64,000 nucleotides of DNA from JANMJD01 sp963847945 (GTDB lineage: Bacteria; Actinomycetota; Acidimicrobiia; Acidimicrobiales; Ilumatobacteraceae): NCBI GenBank assembly GCA_963847945.1, contig CAWKBX010000001.1:310001-374000 (forward strand). Direction: 5' to 3'. The notes beneath the pieces were generated by a model, which ran no database searches, was not told the DNA's origin, and saw only the letters and a list, made by a program, of their open reading frames with translations. Below, piece by piece: positions 8,950 through 17,491 of the stretch; the stretch's first letter is position 1; every line of letters begins with the position of its first letter. Made by a program: the position numbers and the translations under genes.

Positions 8950-9492
8950 GTGTTCGTGACTCCGCCGGAACTGATCGTTGGCCGGGTACTCGGCATCGAC
9001 CCGGGGCTGACCCGTTGCGGCTATGCCGTCGTCGACGGGGGCTCGGGCCGCACGGCGACCGCCATTTCGCTGGGGGTGATCCGTACACCTAAAGAGATGG
9101 CATTGCCACAGCGGCTGGCAATCCTGCAGGTCGAGCTGGCGTCGTTGATCAGTGAGTTTCGCCCCGCGTCTGTCGCCGTCGAGTTCGTGTTCTTCCAGGT
9201 CAACGTGCGCACGGCGATGAGCGTCGGCCAGGCGAGTGGGTTGGCGCTGGCGGCCGCGGCGATCGCCGGGTGCGAGGTCATGCAGTACACGCCCAACCAG
9301 GTGAAGGAGTCGATCGCCGGGTGGGGTGCCGCCCCGAAAGAGGCGGTGCAGCGCATGGTGCAAACCCGGCTCGGGCTTTCCGCCCCACCGAAACCCCCCG
9401 ATGCGGCCGACGCGGCGGCGCTCGCCCTGTGCCATCTGGCCGTCGCCCCGATGCGGGCGAAGGTCGCTGCGGCGATGGGAGCGCGGCGATGA
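8950..9492 (+). CDS. ruvC: Crossover junction endodeoxyribonuclease RuvC
   Basis: The Holliday-junction resolvase, 180 residues, an RNase H-fold nuclease acting with RuvAB. The acidic catalytic residues are visible: Asp in VLGIDPGLTRCGYA, Glu in VAVEFVFF, and Asp in PPDAADAAALALCH. The segment FFQVNVRTAMSVGQASG is strongly conserved in the family. The residue after the catalytic Glu is Phe, where I would expect Arg. The GTG at 8950 gives a short leader before RVLGIDPG; GTG at 8956 is equally possible. It overlaps ruvA by ATGA, so the three ruv genes form one translation-coupled operon. Confidence 0.95.
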   Translation: MFVTPPELIVGRVLGIDPGLTRCGYAVVDGGSGRTATAISLGVIRTPKEMALPQRLAILQVELASLISEFRPASVAVEFVFFQVNVRTAMSVGQASGLALAAAAIAGCEVMQYTPNQVKESIAGWGAAPKEAVQRMVQTRLGLSAPPKPPDAADAAALALCHLAVAPMRAKVAAAMGARR

Positions 9493-10082
9493 TCGGCTCG
9501 CTGCGCGGCTCGGTGCTCGAACGCACCGGCGATTCCACGGTGCTGATCGAGGTCGGCGGCGTCGGCTATCTGGTCACCGTCACCCCCCGAACCCTCGCCG
9601 AGCTCGAGCCGTCGTCGACGGCGTTTCTGCACATCCACCACCACATCCGCGAAGATGCCCAGACGTTGTTCGGCTTCCTCGCCCGCGACGAGCGGTCCAC
9701 GTTCGAGGTGCTGATCGCCACCCACGGCGTCGGCCCGTCGTTGGCGATGGCGATTCTCGGCACTCACCATCCCCACGCCCTCGTCGACATCGTGATCAAC
9801 TCCGACATCGCCTCGCTGACCCTCGTTCCCGGCGTCGGCAAGAAGACGGCCGAGCGGTTGCTGATCGAGTTGAAAAATCGGCTGTCGTTGCCAGTCATCG
9901 ACCCGATCGGCCTCGGCGGCGGGGGCGGCAATTCGGTGGTCAACGACGTGCGCGAGGCGCTGACCGGCCTCGGCTACACGCCCCAGGAGATCAGCGAGAC
10001 GCTGCGCGACATCTCCACATCGGGCGACGCCTCGACGATGCTGCGTGACGCATTGAAGTCGTTGGGAGCCCGACGTGCGTGA
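9489..10082 (+). CDS. ruvA: Holliday junction branch migration protein RuvA
   Basis: The junction-binding subunit that loads RuvB, 197 residues. The N-terminal OB-fold starts MIGSLRGSVLERTGD and includes GVGYLVTV. Two helix-hairpin-helix motifs follow (THGVGPSLAMAIL and VPGVGKKTAERLLIELK). A Gly-rich hinge (GLGGGGGN) leads to the C-terminal RuvB-contact domain (EALTGLGYTPQE). The ATG at 9489 overlaps the ruvC stop by four bases, and the 3' end overlaps ruvB by eight. Confidence 0.96.
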   Translation: MIGSLRGSVLERTGDSTVLIEVGGVGYLVTVTPRTLAELEPSSTAFLHIHHHIREDAQTLFGFLARDERSTFEVLIATHGVGPSLAMAILGTHHPHALVDIVINSDIASLTLVPGVGKKTAERLLIELKNRLSLPVIDPIGLGGGGGNSVVNDVREALTGLGYTPQEISETLRDISTSGDASTMLRDALKSLGARRA

Positions 10083-11109
10083 AGAATTCACTGACCCGGG
10101 CATCACCGGCGAGTCCGAGATCAGCGACGAAGCCGGTCTGCGACCCAAGCGTCTGGCCGAGTTCGTCGGGCAGGGCGAGCTCAAAGAACACCTGTCGATC
10201 GTGCTCGAGGCGGCAAAAATGCGCGGCAAACCGGCCGACCACATTTTGCTCGCCGGCCCGCCTGGGCTCGGCAAGACGACGATGGCGTCGATCGTCGCCG
10301 CCGAGATGGGCGGCCACCTACACATCACCTCGGGCCCGGCGATCGAGCGCGGCGGCGACCTTGCCGCCATCCTCACCAAGCTGGAGGAGGGCGACGTGCT
10401 GTTTATCGACGAGATCCACCGGCTGTCGCGCGCCGTCGAAGAGATCCTGTACCCGGCGATGGAAGATTTCCAGCTCGACATCGTCGTCGGTAAGGGCCCG
10501 GCCGCGTCGTCGATTCGTCTCACGCTGCCACCGTTCACCCTGGTCGGGGCGACCACCCGCACCGGCATGATCACCGGCCCGCTACGCGACCGCTTCGGTC
10601 TGGTGGCCCGGCTCGACTTCTACACCGACGACGAACTCGAGTCGATCGTGCGGCGGGCCTCGGGCATCCTCGGGGTGACCATCGATCGTGACGGGGCATG
10701 GGAAATCGCCCGACGATCGCGGGGCACCCCACGCATCGCCAACCGCCTGCTCCGCCGGGTGCGCGACTACGCCGAAGTGCGCGGCGACGGAACGATCAAT
10801 GTGACGACAGCCCGCGAGGGCTTGGCCGTCTTCGGCGTCGACGGGCGCGGCCTCGACAAGGTCGACCGGGCGATTCTGAGGGCCATCTGTGAGCAATTCG
10901 GCGGGGGACCGGTGGGACTGTCGACCGTGGCCATCTCGATCGGCGAGCAGACCGAAACCGTCGAAGACGTCTACGAGCCCTTCCTCATCCAACAGGGCAT
11001 GATCGCTCGCACCCCGCGCGGCCGCATCGCCATGCCGGTCGCCTGGGAGCACCTCGGCTTGAGCATCCCGAGTCGCATCGCCGATGCCCCGAACCTGTTC
11101 GACGGCTGA
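10075..11109 (+). CDS. ruvB: Holliday junction branch migration DNA helicase RuvB
   Basis: A AAA+ motor of 344 residues, the usual family length. Visible are the lead-in LRPKRLAEFVGQ, Walker A GPPGLGKTT, Walker B LFIDEIHRL, sensor 1 LVGATTRTG, the arginine finger region GPLRDRFG, and the C-terminal winged helix (FGGGPVGLSTVA to PRGRIAMPVAWEHLG). It starts with GTG inside the end of ruvA. Last gene of ruvCAB. Confidence 0.97.
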   Translation: MREEFTDPGITGESEISDEAGLRPKRLAEFVGQGELKEHLSIVLEAAKMRGKPADHILLAGPPGLGKTTMASIVAAEMGGHLHITSGPAIERGGDLAAILTKLEEGDVLFIDEIHRLSRAVEEILYPAMEDFQLDIVVGKGPAASSIRLTLPPFTLVGATTRTGMITGPLRDRFGLVARLDFYTDDELESIVRRASGILGVTIDRDGAWEIARRSRGTPRIANRLLRRVRDYAEVRGDGTINVTTAREGLAVFGVDGRGLDKVDRAILRAICEQFGGGPVGLSTVAISIGEQTETVEDVYEPFLIQQGMIARTPRGRIAMPVAWEHLGLSIPSRIADAPNLFDG

Positions 11110-11190
11110 GATCGACAGCTGTGCTCGACCTGGGTTGACTGGTCGCGAGATGCGACGGAGGCCGGGCTCATCCCTCGTTCGACCGGCCCG

Positions 11191-11207
11191 GTCCGCGTTT
11201 GGCGGAC
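11191..11207. terminator. Short hairpin after ruvB
   Basis: GTCCGC-GTTTG-GCGGAC is a perfect 6-bp stem with a 5-base loop, about 80 bp after the ruvB stop and just before the selO start. It could end the ruv transcript or mask the selO ribosome site. The stem is short and there is no T-tract. Confidence 0.3.
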
Positions 11208-11228
11208 TGTCGGCGGCAGACTGGGGCC

Positions 11229-12635
11229 GTGTTGGATGCCCCCGTCGTACTGCCCCTCGATGAACTCACCTGGGACCACCGGTTCACGCATGGGCTCCCC
11301 GGCGACCCCGACTCGTCGAATCGCCGTCGCCAGGTGGGCGGGGCTGCGTACACCCGGGTCGATCCCACGCCGGTTGCCGCGCCGCGGACGTTGTGTTGGT
11401 CGTCCGAGGTCGCCGCGCTGCTCGGGTTGTCACCAGTGGTGTGTGAGTCCGACGACTTCGCCGAGGTGTTCTCGGGCAACCGGGTCCCGACCGGAGCCGA
11501 TCCGCATGCGATGTGTTACGGCGGCCACCAGTTCGGCAACTGGGCTGGGCAGCTCGGCGACGGCCGGGCGATCGCCTTGGGCGCGGTGGTCACGCCATCG
11601 GGCTCGTCGGAGACACTGCAACTGAAGGGGCCCGGGCCGACCCCGTACTCCCGCACCGCCGATGGCCGCGCCGTGCTGCGCTCGTCGATCCGTGAGTTCC
11701 TCTGCAGCGAGGCAATGCACCACCTCGGGGTGCCCACCACCCGGGCATTGTCGCTGGTGGCGACCGGCGATGCGGTGGTCCGTGACATGCTCTACGACGG
11801 CCATCCCCGGCCCGAGCCGGGCGCGGTCGTGTGCCGGGTAGCGCCGTCGTTCACCCGATTCGGCAACTTTGAGCTGCCCGCCACGCGGCGCGATGTCGCC
11901 CTGCTGACGGAACTGGTCACCTACACCGTTGCCAACGACTTCCCTGGGCTTTGCGCTCCAGATGCAACGGTGCCCGAACAGGCCGTCGCCCTGTACGGCG
12001 AGGTCTGTCGGCGGACCGCCAGACTGGTGATCGACTGGATGCGCGTCGGTTTCGTCCACGGCGTGCTGAATACCGACAACATGTCGATCCTCGGACTGAC
12101 CATCGACTACGGGCCGTACGGGTGGCTGGAGAACTTCGACCCGGGCTGGACGCCGAACACGACCGACGCCGGTGGCCGCCGGTACCGCTACGGCGCCCAG
12201 CCGACGATCGTCGGGTGGAACCTCGCCCAATTGGCCAACGCCCTGGTTCCGCTGGCCGGCGAAACTGAACCGTTCCAAGCCGCGCTCGATGCGTACATGC
12301 GCTCCTACCAGGAGTTATACCTCTCGATGACGTGCGCCCGGCTCGGCTGGGGCGATCCGCAGCCCGGTGGCGACTCCGAGTTGATCCGCGAGCTGATGAC
12401 CCTGTTCGAGCGCTCGGAAACCGACTATCTGATCGTCCACCGCAACCTGGCGATGGTACCGATCGACGCCGAGGCGACCGACGAGTCGCTTCTCGCCCCG
12501 CTCGCGGGTGCCTGGTACGCACCCGACCAGATCACCGGCGACCTGCGCGACGCATGGCTCGGCTGGCTACGCGCCTGGGCCCGTCGAGTGCACGACGGCG
12601 GCATCGTCGACGCCGACCGCGCCGGGGAGCGATGA
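11229..12635 (+). CDS. selO: SelO/YdiU family protein adenylyltransferase, main part
   Basis: A SelO pseudokinase, an enzyme that transfers AMP from ATP to protein Ser/Thr/Tyr residues and is linked to redox stress. Family landmarks include CYGGHQFGNWAGQLGDGRA, QLKGPGPTPYSR, DGRAVLRSSIREFL, FTRFGNFE and GFVHGVLNTDNMSILG, the active-site loop with its metal-binding Asn and Asp. The frame stops at a TGA inside GAGCGATGAAC. The true C-terminus, which starts MNALNPKYVLRN, lies in the next frame, so this part ends about 71 residues early. In SelO proteins those two stretches are continuous; one missing base at 12630-12633 explains the break. The GTG at 11229 is the likeliest start; a TTG at 11199 is possible. 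Confidence 0.88.
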   Translation: MLDAPVVLPLDELTWDHRFTHGLPGDPDSSNRRRQVGGAAYTRVDPTPVAAPRTLCWSSEVAALLGLSPVVCESDDFAEVFSGNRVPTGADPHAMCYGGHQFGNWAGQLGDGRAIALGAVVTPSGSSETLQLKGPGPTPYSRTADGRAVLRSSIREFLCSEAMHHLGVPTTRALSLVATGDAVVRDMLYDGHPRPEPGAVVCRVAPSFTRFGNFELPATRRDVALLTELVTYTVANDFPGLCAPDATVPEQAVALYGEVCRRTARLVIDWMRVGFVHGVLNTDNMSILGLTIDYGPYGWLENFDPGWTPNTTDAGGRRYRYGAQPTIVGWNLAQLANALVPLAGETEPFQAALDAYMRSYQELYLSMTCARLGWGDPQPGGDSELIRELMTLFERSETDYLIVHRNLAMVPIDAEATDESLLAPLAGAWYAPDQITGDLRDAWLGWLRAWARRVHDGGIVDADRAGER

Positions 12636-12847
12636 ACGCACTGAACCCGAAGTACGTGCTGCGCAACTACCTCGCCCAAGAGGCCATCGACCTCGCCGAA
12701 GCCGGTGACATCAGCCGAGTTCACGAACTCCTCGACGTTCTCCGCCACCCCTATACCGATCAACCCGGCCGCGACCATTTCGCCAACAAGCGTCCCGAAT
12801 GGGCCCGCCACAAGGTCGGCTGCTCGATGCTGTCGTGCAGCTCGTAG
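12632..12847 (+). CDS. SelO C-terminal segment in a shifted frame
   Basis: 71 residues starting MNALNPKYVLRNYLAQEAID and ending CSMLSCSS. This is the normal SelO C-terminus, including the terminal Cys-Ser tail (SCSS) that in bacterial SelO takes part in redox control. Its ATG overlaps the upstream stop by four bases, so translational coupling could still make it as a separate chain. A one-base deletion in a single selO gene is simpler, because the junction DADRAGER/MNALNP matches an uninterrupted family alignment. Confidence 0.75.
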   Translation: MNALNPKYVLRNYLAQEAIDLAEAGDISRVHELLDVLRHPYTDQPGRDHFANKRPEWARHKVGCSMLSCSS

Positions 12848-12851
12848 TTGG

Positions 12852-13337
12852 TTAATCGGCGGTGGGCTTGGCGATACGGGCTCGGCCTCGGGGGCTGAGG
12901 GCGGTGGCGCGGGTGAGCGATTTGATGAACTCGACGCGGCGGAAGCGGAATGCCGACCAGTCGGCATCGATGGCGACTTGGCGGACGGGTTCGAAGCCGA
13001 GTTCGCCGAGCGTGGCCCAGCCGGTGTCGCGGTTGAACTCACAGGTGTAGTTCTTCGACGAGCCCTTGGGGTAGGCGAGCCAGAGGATCCCGTCGCCGGG
13101 CATCGCCGCGGCAACGGCGGCTGCGGCAGCATTGACTTCGGCCTGGGTCGTCGTGAAGGCAATGGCGAACTCGACCTCGACGGGAGTCTCGCCGGAGGAG
13201 GGGACGGCCCGGTGGATCTCGACGTTCTGCAGCGTGACGAGTTCGATATCGAAGCTCGGCGGGCCGTTGAGCACGACGACGCCGGTCTGGTCCTTCAGGT
13301 TGAGCTTGGCGAAGATGGGGGAGCGGGCGACAACCAC
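12852..13337 (-). CDS. Conserved hypothetical protein
   Basis: About 161 residues from a GTG at 13337; longer readings from 13451 have an unlikely Arg/Ser/Pro-rich start. The product opens VARSPIFAKLNLKDQTGVVVLNGPP and contains GDGILWLAYPKGSSKNYTCEFNRDTGW and WSAFRFRR. I know this pattern from small uncharacterised bacterial proteins (possibly DUF3052-like) with a Rossmann-like fold and no assigned function. It follows the dienelactone hydrolase gene by 10 bp on the same strand, so the two are probably cotranscribed. The 3' end is 4 bp from the SelO fragment on the other strand. Confidence 0.7.
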   Translation of the reverse strand: MVVARSPIFAKLNLKDQTGVVVLNGPPSFDIELVTLQNVEIHRAVPSSGETPVEVEFAIAFTTTQAEVNAAAAAVAAAMPGDGILWLAYPKGSSKNYTCEFNRDTGWATLGELGFEPVRQVAIDADWSAFRFRRVEFIKSLTRATALSPRGRARIAKPTAD

Positions 13338-13347
13338 GGCAGGGTCT

Positions 13348-14049
13348 CTACGCTGGGAGGTGCGTGCCGAGGAAGGCCATCGTCTTGGCCCAGCCTGCCT
13401 TGGCGGCCGACTCGTTGTAGAACATCGGGTTGGCGTGGTTGTCGAAGGCATGACCGGCGTTCTCGACGTTGATCGAGAAGTTCGGCTTGCCGGCGATCCG
13501 TTCGTTCAGCGCATCGACGCCCTCGTTGGGCAGGAACTGGTCGTCGTTGCCGAACTGGAACAACGTCGGGCAGGTCACGCTGTCGACCAGGTCGAGCATC
13601 GACGGCACCCCCGACCCGTAGTAGCTCACGCAGCAGGCCGGCGCGCCTGCGCCGGCGACGCCCCACGAGAGGGTGCCCCCCATGCAGAATCCGAGCACCC
13701 CGACACCGCCGCTGACCTCGGGCAATGCTGAAAGGTGGGCGACTGCCGCAGTGCAGTCGGCGATCGCGGTCGGTACGTCGAGTTGCTGCATCTTGCCGAA
13801 CGAGGCGTTGAGCCCCTCGGCGTCGTGAGCGGCGTCCCAGCCCGGCGAGAAGCGCCAAAAGACGTCGGGGGCTCCAACCACATAGCCCGCGGCGGCGAGC
13901 CGTTCGGCGACGTCGCGGATGTATTCGCCGACTCCGAAAATCTCTTGGATCAGGACGATTCCCGGTCCCGTGCCCGACTTGGGCAACCAGGTGAACAGGT
14001 CCATCGAACCGCCGTCAAGTTTCACCGATTCGGTGCGCGTCATCGTCAT
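13348..14049 (-). CDS. Dienelactone hydrolase family protein
   Basis: An alpha/beta hydrolase of 233 residues. The nucleophile motif is GFCMGG (Cys nucleophile, typical of dienelactone hydrolases), the acid is in FGNDDQFLP, and the His is in NAGHAFDN. The start LVLIQEIFGV-type segment (IVLIQEIFGVGEYIRD) is characteristic. Dienelactone hydrolases open lactones in chlorocatechol pathways, but most genomic members have unknown substrates. Two in-frame ATGs (14049, 14043) compete; the first is used. The gene is divergent from the AlkB-like gene with about 50 bp between them. Confidence 0.88.
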   Translation of the reverse strand: MTMTRTESVKLDGGSMDLFTWLPKSGTGPGIVLIQEIFGVGEYIRDVAERLAAAGYVVGAPDVFWRFSPGWDAAHDAEGLNASFGKMQQLDVPTAIADCTAAVAHLSALPEVSGGVGVLGFCMGGTLSWGVAGAGAPACCVSYYGSGVPSMLDLVDSVTCPTLFQFGNDDQFLPNEGVDALNERIAGKPNFSINVENAGHAFDNHANPMFYNESAAKAGWAKTMAFLGTHLPA

Positions 14050-14098
14050 ATCGGCATCTTGCCACGCCGAATGCGCTGGGCGCGTAGCGTTGCCGGGT

Positions 14099-14830
14099 GT
14101 GGAGCCGTCCGACCTGGGCATCGACCGACGAGCCGCGGTCGACCGCGTGTCACTGGGCGACGGATCATCGTGGGTGGACCTCGTTCGCGGGTTCATCCGA
14201 CAACCTGCCGAGCTGTTCGAAGCGGTCCAAACGACGGTCGTCTGGGAGCAACGCGAGGTACTCCGCTACGACCACTACGTTCCCGAAAGACGCCTCGGCG
14301 GATGGATTCGGCCCGGAACCGGGCCCGCCGCGGTGCGCCAAGCGGGACTGCACTTGGAAGCGACCTATCGGATGCCGTTCGCCGGGGTGGCCGCCATCCT
14401 GTACCGCGACGGCAACGATCATCAGGGGCTGCACAGCGACCGGGAGATGAAGTGGCTGGATGACACCCTGATCGGCATTGTGGTGTTGGGAGTTCGGCGA
14501 CCGTTCGTGCTGCGCCGGCGAGGAATCGACGCCAATCACAAAGACCTCACCAAGGTCGGCGAGGCCGCGGGCGACGTCGTCTTGCTCCCCGGCGAAGGCG
14601 ACCTGTTGGTGATGGGGGGCCGCAATCAGCGGGACTGGCTCCACGCCGTGCCGGCGGCGGCGACCGATGAGCCGCGGATCTCGCTGACCTGGCGGTGGAC
14701 GTCGCGGCGTGGGCGACCCGACACCAACCCCGGCTACTTCGATGGCCGCCAGTTCAGCGATCGGCCGCTCCAGCCCGGCAGCCGATCGTCAGGCGGTGTC
14801 GACCGGGGCCACACGAGCCGTGGTCGATAA
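14099..14830 (+). CDS. AlkB-like 2-oxoglutarate/Fe(II) dioxygenase
   Basis: 243 residues from a GTG at 14099. The Fe(II) facial triad is HxD in GLHSDREMKW plus the distal His in WLHAVP; the 2-oxoglutarate-binding Arg pair is in RISLTWRW. FAGVAAILYRDGNDH and DTLIGIVVLGVRRPFVLRRR match the nucleotide-demethylase AlkB group. The likely role is direct repair of alkylated bases. The C-terminal RG-rich tail (about 30 residues) is unlike the compact family end. It lies 43 bp upstream of queA and may share a transcript. Confidence 0.85.
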   Translation: MEPSDLGIDRRAAVDRVSLGDGSSWVDLVRGFIRQPAELFEAVQTTVVWEQREVLRYDHYVPERRLGGWIRPGTGPAAVRQAGLHLEATYRMPFAGVAAILYRDGNDHQGLHSDREMKWLDDTLIGIVVLGVRRPFVLRRRGIDANHKDLTKVGEAAGDVVLLPGEGDLLVMGGRNQRDWLHAVPAAATDEPRISLTWRWTSRRGRPDTNPGYFDGRQFSDRPLQPGSRSSGGVDRGHTSRGR

Positions 14831-14872
14831 GCGAGGCGGAGCGGGCCGTACCGCTCCGTAGCCTGTCGGGTC

Positions 14873-15886
14873 GTGCATGTCGCCGACTTCGACTATGAGC
14901 TGCCGCCGGAGCGGATTGCCCAAGTGCCCGTTGAACCGCGCGACTCGGCCCGTCTGCTCGTCGACCGCGGCAATCGCCTGGCTCCCGATCACCGCCATGT
15001 TCGCGATCTTCCCGAGTTCCTCGTAGACGGCGACCTGCTGGTCGTCAATGAGTCCAAGGTGATCCCGGCGCGGCTGCGGTTGCAGCGGGCAACGGGTGGT
15101 GCCGCGGAAGTGTTGTTGCTCGACCCGCTCGACGATGAGCGTCGGGTGTGGGAGGCCCTCGTCCGGCCGGCGCGCAAACTCAAGCTGGGGGAGCGGCTGG
15201 TGACCAGCTCCGGTGTCGAACTTGTCGAAATCGGGCAGCGGACCCTGGCCGGTGACACGCTGCGGGTCACCGTGCTCGGCGACGGTGACCCGTTGGCGAT
15301 CCTTGCCGTGCACGGTGAAATGCCGCTCCCGCCATACATCACCACCCCGCTGACCAGGCCCGATCGATACCAGACGGTCTATGCCAACAATCCCGGGTCG
15401 GCCGCCGCCCCGACGGCCGGGCTGCACTTCACCCCCGAGTTGTTGGCGCGGCTGACCGACCGCGGCGTTGGCCTGGCGACGGTCGAGTTGGTCGTCGGCC
15501 TCGACACGTTCAAGCCGATCTCCACCGAAAACCCGACCGAACACCCGATGCACTCCGAGCGATATCGAGTGCCGACCGAGACGATCGCCCGGTGTCGCGA
15601 TGCCCGGCGCGTCGTGGCCGTGGGCACCACGGCGGTCCGCGCCCTGGAATCGGCCGCCGTGCTGGGCCAACCCGAGGGCCGCACACGGATGTTCATCCAC
15701 CGCCCGTACGACTGGCAGGTCGTCGACGTGCTGATGACCAACTTCCACCTGCCGCGCACCACGCTGTTGATGATGATCGACGCGTTTGTCGGGCCGCGGT
15801 GGCGCAGTTTGTATGAGACTGCGCTGGGTGAGCGGTACCGCTTCTTGTCGTTCGGCGATGCCATGCTGCTTGATCGCCATCTGTAA
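14873..15886 (+). CDS. queA: S-adenosylmethionine:tRNA ribosyltransferase-isomerase QueA
   Basis: 337 residues. QueA moves the ribosyl group of AdoMet onto 7-aminomethyl-7-deazaguanine in tRNA to make epoxyqueuosine. Family motifs are FDYELPPERIAQ at the N-terminus, DLLVVNESKVIPARL, GEMPLPPYI, PTAGLHFTPELL, and FHLPRTTLLMMIDAFVG. A GTG at 14873 starts the protein MHVADFDY. Its partner tgt follows after 39 bp. The preQ1 synthesis genes are not in the window. Confidence 0.96.
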   Translation: MHVADFDYELPPERIAQVPVEPRDSARLLVDRGNRLAPDHRHVRDLPEFLVDGDLLVVNESKVIPARLRLQRATGGAAEVLLLDPLDDERRVWEALVRPARKLKLGERLVTSSGVELVEIGQRTLAGDTLRVTVLGDGDPLAILAVHGEMPLPPYITTPLTRPDRYQTVYANNPGSAAAPTAGLHFTPELLARLTDRGVGLATVELVVGLDTFKPISTENPTEHPMHSERYRVPTETIARCRDARRVVAVGTTAVRALESAAVLGQPEGRTRMFIHRPYDWQVVDVLMTNFHLPRTTLLMMIDAFVGPRWRSLYETALGERYRFLSFGDAMLLDRHL

Positions 15887-15925
15887 CGCCCGCGCCCGCC
15901 GTTGAACCACTGAGACCGAGCCCCG

Positions 15926-17041
15926 ATGACCTTTCCCGTCAACTTTGAGACCGTTGCCCACTGCGGACCGGCGCGAGCCGGCGTCGCCACAACGGCTCGC
16001 GGCAGCTATGACACCCCGTGCTTCATGCCCGTCGGCACCCGGGCGGCGATCAAGTACCTCAGCGCGGCCGACTACGAGCGGCTTGGGGCCCGCATCGTGC
16101 TCGGCAACACGTACCACCTGATGCTGCGGCCCGGGGCCGCCACGATCGCCGGGTTTGGTGGGCTGGGCAAGTTCGCCGGCTGGGGCGGGTTGACGCTGAC
16201 CGATTCGGGCGGTTTCCAGGTGTTTTCCCTCGAGCCGAAGGTCGACGACGATGGCGTCACTTTCCGCAGTACCTACGACGGCTCATTGCACCGCTTCACC
16301 CCCGAGATCGCCGTTGCGACCCAGGAACTGCTCGGTGCCGACATCCAAATGGTTCTCGATGTCTGCCCGCCGCTCCCATCGGCACCGTCGGTTGTCCAGC
16401 TGGCGGTCGATCGCACCTCGGCGTGGGCCGAGCGGGCCCGTGTCGCCCACCAGCGAGATGACCAGTCGTTGTTCGGCATCGTGCAAGGGGGTATCGACCC
16501 GATGATGCGCACCGCCAGTGCCCGCCACACCGCATCGCTGGAGTTCGACGGCTACGGCATCGGCGGGCTGTCGGTGGGGGAGACCCGGGAGCAGATGTTG
16601 CCCGCGCTGGCCGCCGCCCTCGCCGAACTGCCGACCAACCGGCCGCGCTACCTGATGGGGGTCGGCGACCCGGCGTCGCTGATCGAGGCGGTGGCGCTCG
16701 GCGTCGACCAATTCGACTGCGTGATGCAGACCCGGATCGGCCGGCACGGCACGGCGATGACATGGAACGGCAAGCTGCACATCAAGAACGCCTCGCACAT
16801 CCACAGCGACGAACCACTCGATGCCGAGTGCCCCTGCGAGGTGTGTGCCCGCCATTCCCGCGGCTACATCCGCCATCTTTTCCAGGTGGGGGAACCGACG
16901 GCATCACGTCTGGTGAGCATCCACAACATCGCCTGGACGCTCGATCTGATGGCTCGGATGCGCTCGGCGATCATCGACGGAATGTTCGACGCGCTGCGCA
17001 ATCGTGTGCTCTCCGTGTGGGGTTCCCCGGGTTTTCCTTGA
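15926..17041 (+). CDS. tgt: Queuine/preQ1 tRNA-guanine transglycosylase
   Basis: 371 residues, a TIM-barrel enzyme that exchanges guanine 34 of GUN-anticodon tRNAs for preQ1. Visible are the substrate pocket LTDSGGFQVFSL (catalytic Asp), LDVCPP, GIVQGG, GIGGLSVGE, the nucleophile region GVDQFDCVMQTRIGRHGT, and the zinc site CPCEVCARHSRGYIRHL. It acts before QueA in the pathway although encoded after it. The C-terminus is slightly shorter than average but intact. Confidence 0.96.
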   Translation: MTFPVNFETVAHCGPARAGVATTARGSYDTPCFMPVGTRAAIKYLSAADYERLGARIVLGNTYHLMLRPGAATIAGFGGLGKFAGWGGLTLTDSGGFQVFSLEPKVDDDGVTFRSTYDGSLHRFTPEIAVATQELLGADIQMVLDVCPPLPSAPSVVQLAVDRTSAWAERARVAHQRDDQSLFGIVQGGIDPMMRTASARHTASLEFDGYGIGGLSVGETREQMLPALAAALAELPTNRPRYLMGVGDPASLIEAVALGVDQFDCVMQTRIGRHGTAMTWNGKLHIKNASHIHSDEPLDAECPCEVCARHSRGYIRHLFQVGEPTASRLVSIHNIAWTLDLMARMRSAIIDGMFDALRNRVLSVWGSPGFP

Positions 17042-17086
17042 TCAGTCGCTAACCTCGGCTCGCCCTTCTCTCCATACTGGTGCGTG

Positions 17087-17488
17087 ATGCTTACTTCTCT
17101 GATTCTGGCCACTACCGACACCGTCGCCAAGGCCGCTGACTCCAAGTCGAAGGGAAACTCCCTTGTCGGGCTGCTCCCGATCCTGCTGATCGGCGTGGCG
17201 ATGTACTTCGTCATGATCCGGCCGCAGAAGCGGAAGATGAAGGAAGCGCAAGCGCTCCTCCAGCAATTGACCGAGGGTGACGAGGTAATCACCACCGGCG
17301 GGATCTATGGTTTCATCAACGCCATCGACGGCGACACCATCTGGCTGGACATTGCCGACAATGTCGAGATTCGGATGCATCGCTCGTCGATCTCGCGGCG
17401 GATCGACCCCAAGGTCGAGACGGCCGGAGGCGAGCCCGCCAAAGAGGCCGCCGGCGAAGCGGAAACTCCCGAAAGTGACAAGAACTAA
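17087..17488 (+). CDS. yajC: Preprotein translocase subunit YajC
   Basis: A small single-pass membrane protein of about 133 residues, part of the SecDF-YajC complex. One membrane helix (LLPILLIGVAMYFVMIRP) is followed by the family signature RPQKRKMKEAQALL and a beta-rich cytoplasmic part (GDEVITTGGIYGFINAIDGD). A GTG at 17084 directly before the ATG is an alternative start. secD begins 3 bp after the stop. Confidence 0.93.
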   Translation: MLTSLILATTDTVAKAADSKSKGNSLVGLLPILLIGVAMYFVMIRPQKRKMKEAQALLQQLTEGDEVITTGGIYGFINAIDGDTIWLDIADNVEIRMHRSSISRRIDPKVETAGGEPAKEAAGEAETPESDKN

Positions 17489-17491
17489 GCA

